Below, piece by piece: positions 15,944-24,364 of a stretch of DNA of 64,000 nucleotides. The position numbers and the translations under genes are program-made. The stretch covers positions 310,001 through 374,000 of the forward strand of contig NZ_JAMJPL010000002.1 of the NCBI RefSeq assembly GCF_023555055.1. The letters run 5' to 3'. Below the pieces are notes generated by a model. That model saw only the letters and a program-made list of their open reading frames with translations, had not been told where the DNA came from and searched no databases. Positions within the stretch are counted from its first letter, which is position 1; each line of letters begins with the position of its first letter. The DNA is from Marinobacter sp. ATCH36. Its GTDB lineage: Bacteria > Pseudomonadota > Gammaproteobacteria > Pseudomonadales > Oleiphilaceae.

Positions 15944-17380
15944 ATGACATTCAAGTTACTGATTGGTTTTATTTTTCTTGCAATCACAACAACCAGCCTC
16001 TACCACTCATTCAAATCCCTTCCCCAGGGACTCAGCTATCACGGTGATGAACGACCTCTTATAAACCCGAAGCTGCTTACCGACAGAACCCTGCACTTCG
16101 GCAATGAAGAGCCACGGCTGGACCAGGAAATCTTTGCTGAAATTTTCGATATGATTGCCAATGCGCAGCAGTTCGTGTTGGTGGACATGTTCCTGTTCAA
16201 CGATTCCCGTGCCGACGGCAGCCGTCAGATACCACTGGCCAGTGCGCTTACCGATGCCCTGATCTCCCGCAAGCAGGCCCATCCCGAGATGGACATCATC
16301 GTGATATCCGACCCCATCAACACGGTCTACGGTGGTACAAACTCACGCCATTTCCAGCAGCTCCGTCAGGCTGGCATACCAGTGGTGGAAACGCGCCTGG
16401 AGCGCTTACGTGACAGTAACCCCATCTGGTCAGGGCTGTGGCGCGTCTGCTGCCAGTGGATGGGCAATTCAGCCTCAGGCGGCTGGCTACCCAACGCCCT
16501 GGGGGACCAACCGGTCACACTGCGCAGCTATCTGGCACTACCCAACTTCAAGGCCAACCACCGCAAAACCCTGGTGGTTGACAGCGCCGATGGGTTCAGC
16601 GCACTCGTTACCTCCGCAAACCCCCACGACGGAAGTAGTCGGCACAGCAACATCGGGCTGCGGTTCGCAGGGCCCGCTGTCGCCGATCTGCTCAGAACCG
16701 AACGGGCCGTGCTGGCAATGTCGGATGCGGACACAACCGCTGTAGACAATGCACTGGGTAGCCTTCCGGAATCCGAGGCGAAATCTGCCGATACCATCAA
16801 AGTTGTCAGCGAGTCCGCCATCCTCTCGTCAGCGCGGGACATTATCGACACTGCATCGTCGGGAGACCGTCTGGATCTGGCGATGTTCTACCTGTCTCAC
16901 CGTACCCTTCTGCAGAGTTTAAAAGACGCCCATAAACGCGGCGTAGGGGTCCGCGTTCTGCTGGATGCCAACAACGATGCTTTCGGGCTCGAAAAAAGCG
17001 GCATCCCCAATCGCCAGGCGGCAATGGAGCTCAAGAGGGCTGGCATAACCGTGCGCTGGTGTCTCACCGAAGGTGAACAGTGTCACACCAAGCTTCTTGC
17101 GCGGCAGGACAAGGACGGCAAAGCGCAGCTGCTACTCGGCTCCGCGAATTTCACCCGCCGGAACCTGGATGACCTGAACCTCGAGACCAGCGTTCATATC
17201 GTGTCAACGACTGATTCCGATACAGTGCTCAAGGCAACCGGTTTTTTCGATGACCAGTGGAATCACGGCCCCGGTGACACACCCGTTATGAGCCTGCCTT
17301 ACGAAGCCTGGGCGGATGAATCGCGGTTACGGTACTGGCAATACAGGTTGATGGAGACGACGGGACTGTCTACGTTTTAG
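15944..17380 (+). CDS. Phospholipase D-like / cardiolipin-synthase-type protein
   Basis: A 478-aa PLD-superfamily protein with an N-terminal membrane anchor or uncleaved signal (LLIGFIFLAITTTSLY, 5-20). The two HKD half-sites are NHRKTLVVD (His206, Lys208, Asp213) and CHTKLLARQDKDG (His381, Lys383), each followed by a SAN(P/F) motif (TSANPHD, GSANFTR). These form one active site in phosphatidyl transferases and nucleases. Membrane anchoring suggests a lipid substrate, but a phosphodiesterase role is not excluded. The N-terminal half is atypical for ClsA/ClsB. The next gene begins 20 nt downstream, probably one transcript. Confidence 0.8.
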   Translation: MTFKLLIGFIFLAITTTSLYHSFKSLPQGLSYHGDERPLINPKLLTDRTLHFGNEEPRLDQEIFAEIFDMIANAQQFVLVDMFLFNDSRADGSRQIPLASALTDALISRKQAHPEMDIIVISDPINTVYGGTNSRHFQQLRQAGIPVVETRLERLRDSNPIWSGLWRVCCQWMGNSASGGWLPNALGDQPVTLRSYLALPNFKANHRKTLVVDSADGFSALVTSANPHDGSSRHSNIGLRFAGPAVADLLRTERAVLAMSDADTTAVDNALGSLPESEAKSADTIKVVSESAILSSARDIIDTASSGDRLDLAMFYLSHRTLLQSLKDAHKRGVGVRVLLDANNDAFGLEKSGIPNRQAAMELKRAGITVRWCLTEGEQCHTKLLARQDKDGKAQLLLGSANFTRRNLDDLNLETSVHIVSTTDSDTVLKATGFFDDQWNHGPGDTPVMSLPYEAWADESRLRYWQYRLMETTGLSTF

Positions 17381-17399
17381 ATTTGCAGAGGTGATCTCG

Positions 17400-18497
17400 A
17401 TGAATACACCCGAATACTCCCGGCCCATTAACGAGCGGATTGACTGGCTGATGGAGCTGAGCCGGAAGCACTCGGCGAGCTTCTGCAGTCCCGAGAATCA
17501 CCTGGCCCGCCAACGTTACCTGGCGGAACACAACACGCTTATCATTGCCATGAAGTGCATGGATGGGCGCATTCATCTGCCCTATGTAACCCAGACGCCA
17601 CTGGGTATTATCCACCCTTTTCGCAACCTGGGCGGCATTTTTGACCTGGGCTGGCCCTACCTCGGTGACATGCTGGCCGACACTGTGCAGGACGCCGTCG
17701 GCGCCGGCAGGCGGGTGCTCATTATCATCACTTACCATTACTCGAAAGGCGCTGCGGAACGCGGATGTGCAGGCTTCAACTGTGACCGTGACGCTGCTCA
17801 GGCACACGCCTTCAGCATCCGCCGCCAGGTTGAAGCGCTGTTTGGCAGCGGACACCAGACGGTCTACCCTCTGGTTTGTGGCTTTGAAACCGATGAAGAC
17901 GCTCTGGTTCTTCACGGTCGCGATAACCTGAGCCTGGATCTGTCCACAATTACTCCCGCAGAGGCAGACGAGATTGGTTCACGAATCGCCTCCCTGTACC
18001 CGGATATGCCAATACCGGTGCAACGGGATCTGTTACCACTGGTCTATGGCAACATTCAGCACATTTCTGAAATCAGAAAGAGCGACCGGGAACTCAACAT
18101 CGAGCACCGGGAGTGGGTCATCTGCATTGGACGGGGGTTCGACTTTCTCCACGTGCCCAATGTAGCCCTGATTATCGGCCCCTACAGTCCTGACCTTTCC
18201 CATCCTATCCGCCAGGCCGCCGGCATCATCAAGGCCAATATGGAAAGCGGTCGGGTGCCGGACGATGGATTTCTTTTGCTCTCTTCAGCCCCTTATCTGG
18301 AACCCGGAACCCAGAAAGCGCGTGCTACTCTCAAGTCCGCTTTTTTGTCAGAATTCGCGGCCAACGTTATCCGGCAGGATTTTCCCGAGCTGGCAGAGCG
18401 TATGGTTACCCGTTCAGCTATCCTGAACTGGCCGGAAAGACGCCTCGAAGTGCAGCCAGCAGAACCAGACCCGAGAGCGGGCGAACATGTTTCATAA
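17400..18497 (+). CDS. Carboxysome-shell-type (CsoSCA/beta-class-like) carbonic anhydrase homologue without carboxysome context
   Basis: A 365-aa protein with the zinc-site layout of beta-class carbonic anhydrases, especially the divergent CsoS3/CsoSCA branch. Cys53-x-Asp55-x-Arg57 (AMKCMDGR) is followed by NLGG, then His113 and Cys123 in YHYSKGAAERGCAGF. The His-to-Cys spacing of 10 is close to CsoSCA and unlike HxxC of ordinary beta enzymes. The N-terminal domain of CsoSCA is missing and the C-terminal half is a degenerate continuation. The ATG at 17400 has GAGGTGAT 5-12 nt upstream. Expected activity is CO2 hydration, or use of the fold for another reaction. No cso genes or RuBisCO are nearby. 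Confidence 0.6.
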   Translation: MNTPEYSRPINERIDWLMELSRKHSASFCSPENHLARQRYLAEHNTLIIAMKCMDGRIHLPYVTQTPLGIIHPFRNLGGIFDLGWPYLGDMLADTVQDAVGAGRRVLIIITYHYSKGAAERGCAGFNCDRDAAQAHAFSIRRQVEALFGSGHQTVYPLVCGFETDEDALVLHGRDNLSLDLSTITPAEADEIGSRIASLYPDMPIPVQRDLLPLVYGNIQHISEIRKSDRELNIEHREWVICIGRGFDFLHVPNVALIIGPYSPDLSHPIRQAAGIIKANMESGRVPDDGFLLLSSAPYLEPGTQKARATLKSAFLSEFAANVIRQDFPELAERMVTRSAILNWPERRLEVQPAEPDPRAGEHVS

Positions 18498-18517
18498 ACC
18501 AAAGCAAGGAGAATTGA

Positions 18518-18919
18518 ATGCAGACCATCAGAAAGCACCTGCGGTACGTGTCGTTGTTCATGGCCATCATGATGGCGTTTGGCTCCGTATGGGCAACGTC
18601 TGCCTCAGCAGGGGTTGTTGGCACCGGTGAACTGCTGACCGAGCAGCGGGCCGACCTTGACCGCCAATCTTTGCTGGATATGCTTGAGCGTGATGAAGTG
18701 AAGGACAAGCTTGCTGAAATGGGCGTCAGCCAGGAGCAGGTTGAGCAACGTATCCAGAACCTGACACCGCAGGAGCTGTCGTCGTTCGAACAACAGCTGG
18801 CAGAGGCACCGGTGGGTGAAGATGTCGTCGGTATCATCGTTCTGTTTCTGCTGGTGTTCATCATTACCGACATGCTCTGTGCCACCAATATCTTCTCGTT
18901 CATCAACTGTATCCGGTAG
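18518..18919 (+). CDS. PA2779-family small exported membrane protein
   Basis: A 133-aa protein with a signal-like N-terminus (YVSLFMAIMMAFGSVWATSASA) and a charged helical middle (ERDEVKDKLAEMGVSQEQVEQRIQNLTPQEL). A C-terminal hydrophobic segment (VVGIIVLFLLVFIITDML) ends in a short Cys-containing tail. This matches the Pseudomonas PA2779 family, usually paired with a PA2778-type cysteine peptidase. A strong ribosome site (AAGGAGAATTGA) precedes ATG 18518. The peptidase-like gene follows 12 nt downstream. The middle helix plus Ala-Gly-rich N-region could be a substrate or partner of that peptidase; this is inference. Confidence 0.85.
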   Translation: MQTIRKHLRYVSLFMAIMMAFGSVWATSASAGVVGTGELLTEQRADLDRQSLLDMLERDEVKDKLAEMGVSQEQVEQRIQNLTPQELSSFEQQLAEAPVGEDVVGIIVLFLLVFIITDMLCATNIFSFINCIR

Positions 18920-18931
18920 CGCGCTGCCTTC

Positions 18932-19927
18932 GTGACTATCTTCACCAATCCGCGCTCGCCAAGAATCCTTGCCAGTGTTGTACTGGCGATGGTTCTTGCG
19001 GGTTGCGCCAGCCGCCCTCAGTGGCCAGAACCCGAAACCCTGAACATCGCTACGGACATTGAACAACGTCTGGTGCTGGATGATGTTCCTTTTTATGCCC
19101 AGGAGCGCTACCAATGCGGCCCGGCTTCCCTGGCCATGATGCTCAACAGCCAGGGGCTGAACACCAATCCGGAAGTTCTCAAGGAGCTGGTCTACCTCCC
19201 GGAGCGGCACGGTAGCCTGAAAGTAGAGCTGGTAGCCGCAGCCCGCGCGCACGGGCTTCTGGTCTACCCGCTGGATGGTTCACTGGAAAGCCTGCTGGAA
19301 GAGGTGGCTGGGGGCAACCCCGTGCTTGTCATGCAGAATCTGAGGTTTGGTTGGTGGCCGCAGTGGCATTTTGCCGTGGTTATGGGCTTCGATGCCGAAC
19401 AACGAAACATCATCCTGCATACCGACACACGTGAGCGCCACGAGGAAACTCTGGAAGTGTTCACGGCAACCTGGCAACGTGCGGAGAACTGGGCTGCCGT
19501 TATGTTACCCCCTGACCAGCTGCCGGCAAGCGCCGAACCCCTGCGCTATTTGATGTCAGCCAATGACCTCGAAACCACCGGCCGAACAATGGCCGCAACA
19601 ACTGCCTACCAGACTGCGGAGCAGACCTGGCCAGACCAGCCGGCCGCCATTATGGGGCAGGGAAATATTGCCTGGGAACACGGAGAGTCAGAGCAAGCCA
19701 CCCATCACTACCTGCGCCTGACCCGGAAGTTTCCCGGGGTGGCAGCTGGCTGGAACAATCTGGGCCACTCGCTGGCGGCTCAGGGCTGCGCCACTGCCGC
19801 TGAAACCGCTGCCAGCTGCGCCGCGGCCATCAACCCTGAGCGCTTTGACGGCGTGCCCCCCGAGATACAGAACAGCACTCCCCCGGAGTCATGCCCGGTG
19901 GTAACCTGCCCTGCTCCGGCTCCCTAA
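18932..19927 (+). CDS. PA2778-family C39-like cysteine peptidase lipoprotein with TPR tail
   Basis: 331 aa. An N-terminal lipobox (LASVVLAMVLAGCAS) points to envelope attachment. A C39-like papain-fold domain follows, with the catalytic Cys in YQCGPASLAMML and His in WHFAVVMGFD. TPR-like repeats come next (AAIMGQGNIAWEHGESEQATHHYLRL, AAGWNNLGHSLAAQG), then a Pro/Cys-rich end. It starts at GTG 18932, needed to keep the basic n-region of the signal; no strong ribosome site is seen, suggesting coupling to the PA2779 gene 12 nt upstream. C39 relatives cleave double-glycine leaders; the natural substrate is unknown. Ends 4 nt inside the convergent methyltransferase gene. Confidence 0.85.
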   Translation: MTIFTNPRSPRILASVVLAMVLAGCASRPQWPEPETLNIATDIEQRLVLDDVPFYAQERYQCGPASLAMMLNSQGLNTNPEVLKELVYLPERHGSLKVELVAAARAHGLLVYPLDGSLESLLEEVAGGNPVLVMQNLRFGWWPQWHFAVVMGFDAEQRNIILHTDTRERHEETLEVFTATWQRAENWAAVMLPPDQLPASAEPLRYLMSANDLETTGRTMAATTAYQTAEQTWPDQPAAIMGQGNIAWEHGESEQATHHYLRLTRKFPGVAAGWNNLGHSLAAQGCATAAETAASCAAAINPERFDGVPPEIQNSTPPESCPVVTCPAPAP

Positions 19928-20595
19928 TGCTTCTGAAACAACGCCACATCCTTGGCCGGAATGTCGAGTGTCCAACCATGGGCCCCGGCTAACCACTCCA
20001 GGGTGGCTCGACGATAGAAAACAATGTGAGTCGGGTCCCGCCGGTAGTGCCAGTTGGCAAAACGTTCGTCGTCGGTCTGGAAACAGGTCATGACCCCCAA
20101 CCAGCTACCCGCCGCCATCAGCCGGTCCAACTGTCGGAAGACCTCCGCGGGACGATGCAGATGCTCCACTACTTCCGTGCAGGTAATAAAATCGTACTGC
20201 TGTTCCAGAACGGACTCATCCGGACAGAAAAACGGATCATAGAGCGCCATATCCATCCCGGCCTCCCGCAGCATGACGGCCAGCGCCGGACCGGGGCCAC
20301 AGCCAAAATCCAGCCCGCGATCCCCTGCCCTCAATCGTTCAAGTAATGGATTGGTCAGCTTCGAAAGAAAACGGCGGTAACCCTCATCCTGCGGATTATT
20401 GTCGTGAAGGTCATAAATTGCCTTCTCTTCCTGCTCGTCCAGCCAGTCTGCCTCATCCATGACCGTTGCTTCACAGGCTGTGCAGCGATGATAGCGGGTA
20501 GCATTGATGGTCTGGAACGGCACGAGCGCATGGCTCTCGCAAACCGGGCAATAGGGTGTCAATGGACAAAACTCCTGAAAAAACCGAACACTCAC
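19924..20595 (-). CDS. Class I SAM-dependent methyltransferase with N-terminal zinc ribbon
   Basis: 223 aa. A Cys4 zinc ribbon (CPVC at about 18-21, CTAC at about 38-41) is followed by a Rossmann methyltransferase domain: motif I GLDFGCGPGPALAVM, acidic motif II LYDPFF and post-motif FITCTEVVEHLHRP. The architecture is like the C-methyltransferase/UbiG relatives annotated methyltransferase domain 2. Substrate unknown. The start is GTG 20595, overlapping the stop of the upstream DUF2007 gene as GTGA, so the two are translationally coupled. Confidence 0.83.
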   Translation of the reverse strand: MSVRFFQEFCPLTPYCPVCESHALVPFQTINATRYHRCTACEATVMDEADWLDEQEEKAIYDLHDNNPQDEGYRRFLSKLTNPLLERLRAGDRGLDFGCGPGPALAVMLREAGMDMALYDPFFCPDESVLEQQYDFITCTEVVEHLHRPAEVFRQLDRLMAAGSWLGVMTCFQTDDERFANWHYRRDPTHIVFYRRATLEWLAGAHGWTLDIPAKDVALFQKH

Positions 20596-20909
20596 AGAGC
20601 GCCGAACAGCACCACCATCACGATAGCAAGGAATAACAGAAACCAGGTCGCATAGCGATTGGCGCGGTCTTCAACGCTTGCAGGATGTGTCTCAGCGGGG
20701 GCGGCGGACTCGTACTCCGCAACCAGTTTGCGGGCCAGCGAATAGTCTTCATCCTCAACATGGACATTGGTGAACCCCGCAGCACCAATTTCGCCCATGG
20801 CACCCTGCAGGTAGTGACCACCCACGTGGGACTCGATCCCCCTTGATTGCAGCATGCCGGCGATAATATGGGCTTCCGCCAGGTCACGGGCTCGATAGGC
20901 TATCTGCAT
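20592..20909 (-). CDS. DUF2007-family small membrane-tethered protein
   Basis: A 105-aa protein. The first about 65 residues form a DUF2007 fold (YRARDLAEAHIIAGMLQSRG, then VEDEDYSLARKLVAEYE), described as a putative signal-transducing domain of unknown ligand. A C-terminal TM (WFLLFLAIVMVVLFGAL) tethers it to the membrane. The ATG at 20907-20909 is chosen because DUF2007 proteins start with MxxxYxAxDLxEA; the upstream open frame has no family resemblance. It is coupled by a 4-nt overlap to the downstream methyltransferase. Confidence 0.83.
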   Translation of the reverse strand: MQIAYRARDLAEAHIIAGMLQSRGIESHVGGHYLQGAMGEIGAAGFTNVHVEDEDYSLARKLVAEYESAAPAETHPASVEDRANRYATWFLLFLAIVMVVLFGAL

Positions 20910-20986
20910 TGGCAGGCTCCGCAGGCTCAGGCAACTCTTTACCTGAACCCTAGCCGGAATACTGCCGTTCGTCGACCTGCATCCGA

Positions 20987-21364
20987 CTATTTCGGCATGC
21001 GCCCGGTTTTCTCCAGCCGCTCGCCCACCCATTTGTGGTAGAGCTTGGCCAGCGCCGGCCGGATAACCGGCAAACCGATTAGCCAGGCCAGGGGTTTCAG
21101 CAACCAGACCCGTGACATCAACAGAATATAGGCATCCAGTTCCCGGTGGATGTTGCCCTGACCATCCTCCACGTGAAGTTCCTGAAGCGCTGCTTCCGGC
21201 TCTATACCAAGTTCCTTCAGCTCATCGTCACGGCCGGTGATATCAACCCACTCCACCGATTCGCCGGTCCTGCCCGCGAGTCGCTCGTAGAGCTTGCGGT
21301 CCTTGACGCAGCTGGGGCAGGCGCCATCGTAAAACACGCGAAGCTGATCACCTGGTGCCATCAT
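20987..21364 (-). CDS. DCC family thiol-disulfide oxidoreductase-like protein
   Basis: A 125-aa protein with the founding DCC motif in RVFYDGACPSCVKDRKLY: Asp followed by CxxC in a thioredoxin-like fold. The C-terminal half is hydrophobic and basic (MSRVWLLKPLAWLIGLPVIRPALAKLYHKW), ending in the usual Arg-Leu-rich tail. Family members are presumed redox proteins of uncertain substrate. The ATG at 21364 (ATGATG pair) follows GGAGAGGGCT and gives a normal length; the frame is open well upstream but that stretch is not protein-like. Divergent from the ECF42-type sigma gene. Confidence 0.82.
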   Translation of the reverse strand: MMAPGDQLRVFYDGACPSCVKDRKLYERLAGRTGESVEWVDITGRDDELKELGIEPEAALQELHVEDGQGNIHRELDAYILLMSRVWLLKPLAWLIGLPVIRPALAKLYHKWVGERLEKTGRMPK

Positions 21365-21472
21365 AGCCCTCTCCATTTGTTGCATCACATTCACTTGAAT
21401 ACACGATAAAACAATGTCTAGTGTTAATAAAACAACCGGCTTATTCGCCGCAAGGGATCGGGTGTAGCGACA

Positions 21473-22699
21473 ATGGACATCAGCAGCCACATCAATGACA
21501 TCTACCAATATCAGTCGCGCAAGGTACACGCTACCCTCATCCGGCTGCTGGGGGATTTCGACCTGGCGGAAGAAGCTCTGCAGGAAGCATTCACCGCCGC
21601 CATCCGGCAGTGGCCCGAGCAGGGAGTGCCGGACAACCCTGCAGCCTGGCTTATCAAAACCGGACACCGGCGGGGCATCGATCATATCCGACGTCGCCAA
21701 ACCGCCAGACACAATCTCGACCACCTCGCTGACGACGAATGTCATACCTCGGAAGCAGACCCTGACACCATTGATGATGACCTTCTGCGGCTGATTTTCA
21801 CCTGCTGCCATCCGGGCCTCGCCATTGAGGCGCAACTGGCACTGACGCTGCGCGAACTATGCGGGCTGACAACAGAGCAGGTTGCCAGCGCCCTGTTGCA
21901 GAAGCCAACCACCATGGCGCAGCGGATCGTGAGGGCCAAACGCAAGATACGTGAAGCCAATATACCCTATGAGGTGCCGGAACACCGGGAACTACCGGAA
22001 CGGCTCCAGAGTGTGCTGAAAGTGATCTACCTGATTTTCAATGAGGGCTACTCCTCCAGTGAAGGCAATACCGTTGTAAACGTCGGCCTCGCCACCGAGG
22101 CAATCCGGCTTGCCCGGCTGCTGGCCGAGCTGTTGCCAGAGGGTGAGGTATTCGGCGTGCTGGCGCTGATGCTCCTGCACGACTCCCGCCGCAATGCGCG
22201 CCAGGATGGCAATGGCGAACTCATCACACTGGAAGATCAGGACCGAAACCTCTGGGACCGGCAGCAGATTCGATCAGGCCTGGCGTGGCTGACCCGCGCC
22301 CTGCAATTGAGCCCTGCCGGCCCGTATACCCTTCAGGCCTCGATTGCCGCCGCCCATGCCGAAGCCACCGGGCCCGGGGATACGGACTGGGCCCGCATAG
22401 CGCGACTCTACCAGGCCCTCTATCAACAGCAGCCTTCCCCGGTGATTGCCTTGAACCACGCTGTAGCGGTGGCCATGAGGGACACGCCGGAAGACGGCCT
22501 GAAACTTCTGGACCAGCTTGCGGGCCACAAAGCCATCCAGAGCTACTATCTCTATCACGCCGCCCGCGCCGACCTCCTCCGCCGATCAGGGGACCGTTTG
22601 TCCGCGAGAACCGCCTATCAACGAGCCCTCACCCTGACCCAGCAAGGGCCGGAACAACGTTTCCTGAACCGTCGACTGGCGGATCTCGACAGTGCCTGA
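21473..22699 (+). CDS. ECF42-type RNA polymerase sigma factor with C-terminal extension
   Basis: 408 aa, about twice a normal ECF factor. Region 2 (about 10-75: LIRLLGDFDLAEEALQEAF, then HRRGIDHIRRRQ) and region 4 (about 105-165: LRELCGLTTEQVASALLQKPTTMAQRIVRAKRKIRE) are clear. They are followed by the conserved YLIFNEGYSSSEG element and a helical TPR-like C-terminal domain to residue 408. This is the ECF42 (SigJ-like) layout, a group always linked to DGPF/YCII proteins and lacking a dedicated anti-sigma factor. The next three genes are of that type. The C-terminal domain probably controls activity itself. Confidence 0.92.
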   Translation: MDISSHINDIYQYQSRKVHATLIRLLGDFDLAEEALQEAFTAAIRQWPEQGVPDNPAAWLIKTGHRRGIDHIRRRQTARHNLDHLADDECHTSEADPDTIDDDLLRLIFTCCHPGLAIEAQLALTLRELCGLTTEQVASALLQKPTTMAQRIVRAKRKIREANIPYEVPEHRELPERLQSVLKVIYLIFNEGYSSSEGNTVVNVGLATEAIRLARLLAELLPEGEVFGVLALMLLHDSRRNARQDGNGELITLEDQDRNLWDRQQIRSGLAWLTRALQLSPAGPYTLQASIAAAHAEATGPGDTDWARIARLYQALYQQQPSPVIALNHAVAVAMRDTPEDGLKLLDQLAGHKAIQSYYLYHAARADLLRRSGDRLSARTAYQRALTLTQQGPEQRFLNRRLADLDSA

Positions 22700-22716
22700 A
22701 AAATAATTTCACCGGC

Positions 22717-22743
22717 TGTCGATCCTATGTTCTCCCGGGCGAC
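22717..22743 (+). promoter_or_regulatory. Candidate ECF42-dependent promoter for the DGPF genes
   Basis: TGTCGA (22717-22722), a 17-bp spacer, and CGAC (22740-22743) lie between the sigma gene and the first DGPF gene. They match the TGTCGA / CGA(T/C)C-like -35/-10 pair recalled for ECF42 factors. Transcription would begin near 22750, with a 30-nt leader to ATG 22781. No such pair is obvious before the sigma gene itself. Confidence 0.65.
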
Positions 22744-22780
22744 TTACTGATACACAACATCAAAAGGGAGAACCGTGATC

Positions 22781-23614
22781 ATGAAATTCATGCTGATGCG
22801 CAAAGCCGACAAAGATACCGAACAGGGGGTAATGCCTTCGGAAGACCTGCTACAGGCCATGGCCGATTACAACGAAGAAATGCTCAAGGCAGGTGTACTT
22901 GTCTCCGGAGAGGGCCTTCACCCCAGCAAGGACGGTTGCCGGATCGAGTTCACGAACGGCGAACCCGTCATCACCGACGGCCCGTTTGCTGAAACCAAAG
23001 AGCTTCTGGCGGGCTTTACCGTTCTGGAAGTAGCGTCAAAAGAAGAAGCCATCGAATGGGCCACCCGCTGGCCAAAATCCGACGCCGACGGCCATGCCCG
23101 CCTGGAACTGAGGCCCTTCTTCGGACTGGAGGAGTTTAAACCCGGTGCGGCGATCGACAAGCACCGGCAGATGGGCGAGCAACTCCAGAGGCTTCCTGCA
23201 CAGATAAACATTCATCTCGCCTTCGCAGGCAACTGCAGGGAGGCCATGGCCTACTATGCCGATGTGCTTGGCGGCCAGATCGAAACCATGATCACCCACG
23301 GCGAAACACCGATTGCCGACCAAACACCTAAAGACTGGCACGACAAAATCGTCCACGCATCTTTAACCCTGAAAGGCCGGCGGATAATGGGGGCCGACAT
23401 GGCGGGTGATTGCTACACCCGCCCCCAGGGGGTCCAGGTACATCTGGAGTACGGCGACACGAAACAGGCAGAACAGGTTTTCAACCAACTGACGGAAGGC
23501 GGCAGCATTGTCATGCCATTCGAGAAAACCTTCTGGGCCCACCGTTTTGGCATGGTCACGGACCGTTTCGGCACTCAATGGATGGTCAGCAACGAAATTG
23601 ATAGCTGCGGCTGA
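22781..23614 (+). CDS. YCII/DGPF domain fused to a VOC (PhnB-like) domain
   Basis: 277 aa. The N-terminal YCII-related domain contains the name-giving DGPF motif (TDGPFAETKELLAGF, DGPF 66-69). After a linker (about 118-140) a vicinal-oxygen-chelate domain of the PhnB/3-dmu-9 type follows (IHLAFAGNCREAMAYYADVLGG, then FGMVTDRFGTQWMV). Fusion of the two is typical of the ECF42 neighbourhood. Catalysis is unproven; VOC folds often bind a metal. The ATG at 22781, not the GTG at 22775, starts a canonical MKFMLMRKADKD. Ribosome site AAAGGGAG at 22763-22770. Confidence 0.87.
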   Translation: MKFMLMRKADKDTEQGVMPSEDLLQAMADYNEEMLKAGVLVSGEGLHPSKDGCRIEFTNGEPVITDGPFAETKELLAGFTVLEVASKEEAIEWATRWPKSDADGHARLELRPFFGLEEFKPGAAIDKHRQMGEQLQRLPAQINIHLAFAGNCREAMAYYADVLGGQIETMITHGETPIADQTPKDWHDKIVHASLTLKGRRIMGADMAGDCYTRPQGVQVHLEYGDTKQAEQVFNQLTEGGSIVMPFEKTFWAHRFGMVTDRFGTQWMVSNEIDSCG

Positions 23615-23632
23615 AACCACAGGGAGATAACC

Positions 23633-23992
23633 ATGAAATACGTAGCACTGGTGTATTACCAGGAAAGCATCATCAACAGCATGACTGAAAAGGAGTGGCA
23701 CGACCTCAACCAGCAGTGCATTGCCGGTGTGGAAAGGCTCACCGAACAGGGCAAATATGTGACGGGCCAACCGCTGCAGCCCATCGAAACGGCCACAACG
23801 GTGAGGGTCCGGGATGACGAAGTACTGATTTCCGACGGTCCCTTTGCCGAAACCAAGGAACAGCTGGCCGGCTTCTACCTGTTGGAGGCCAACGATCTGA
23901 ATGAGGCCCTGCAACTGGCCAGCCGTATTCCACCCGCACGCTTTGGCAGCATAGAAGTAAGACCTGTGCGCGAATTACCCCCAAAGGACTGA
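23633..23992 (+). CDS. YCII/DGPF-domain protein
   Basis: A 119-aa single-domain YCII family protein that begins MKYVALVYYQE and contains the DGPF element in SDGPFAETKEQLAGFYLLEA, plus the conserved C-terminal (ASRIPPARFGSIEVRPV). It is preceded by AGGGAGATAACC and lies 18 nt after the upstream fusion gene, in the same orientation. The family resembles dehydrochlorinases/muconolactone isomerase-like folds with a His-Asp pair. The function in bacteria is not established. Probably controlled by the adjacent ECF42 factor. Confidence 0.9.
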   Translation: MKYVALVYYQESIINSMTEKEWHDLNQQCIAGVERLTEQGKYVTGQPLQPIETATTVRVRDDEVLISDGPFAETKEQLAGFYLLEANDLNEALQLASRIPPARFGSIEVRPVRELPPKD

Positions 23993-24008
23993 AACGAGGA
24001 GAACCACA

Positions 24009-24362
24009 ATGACGTATGTAGACGGATTTGTAGCGGCGGTTCCAACCGCCAACAAGGAAAAGTACATCAAGCACGCCAGCGATGCGGCCGTGGTGTTCAA
24101 GGACCATGGCGCGCTAAAGCTTGTGGAATGCTGGGGCGACGATGTGCCCGATGGTGAGGTGACCTCCTTCCCCATGGCCGTTAAATGCAGGCCGGATGAA
24201 ACGGTGGTGTTTTCATGGATCCTCTGGCCCTCTCGTGAGGCGAGGAACAAGGGCATGCCGAAAGTCATGGAAGACCCCCGAATCCAGGCTGATATCAACC
24301 CCATGCCCTTCGATGGTAAACGCCTTATTTACGGCGGTTTTGAAACGGTCGTGGACGAATAA
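24009..24362 (+). CDS. DUF1428 family protein
   Basis: A 117-aa ferredoxin-like (alpha-beta barrel) fold protein beginning MTYVDGFVAAVPTANKEKYI with the family signature FKDHGALKLVECWGDDVPDGEVTSF. The ribosome site GAGGAGAACCACA precedes ATG 24009, 16 nt after the YCII gene. DUF1428 proteins are frequent companions of ECF42 units, and their biochemistry is unknown. This is the last gene before a strong hairpin (24365-24391). Confidence 0.92.
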   Translation: MTYVDGFVAAVPTANKEKYIKHASDAAVVFKDHGALKLVECWGDDVPDGEVTSFPMAVKCRPDETVVFSWILWPSREARNKGMPKVMEDPRIQADINPMPFDGKRLIYGGFETVVDE

Positions 24363-24364
24363 TG

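Noticed and set aside
17400..18497. Carboxysome operon
   Set aside because: Only one CsoSCA-like gene; no RuBisCO, CsoS2 or shell proteins around it.
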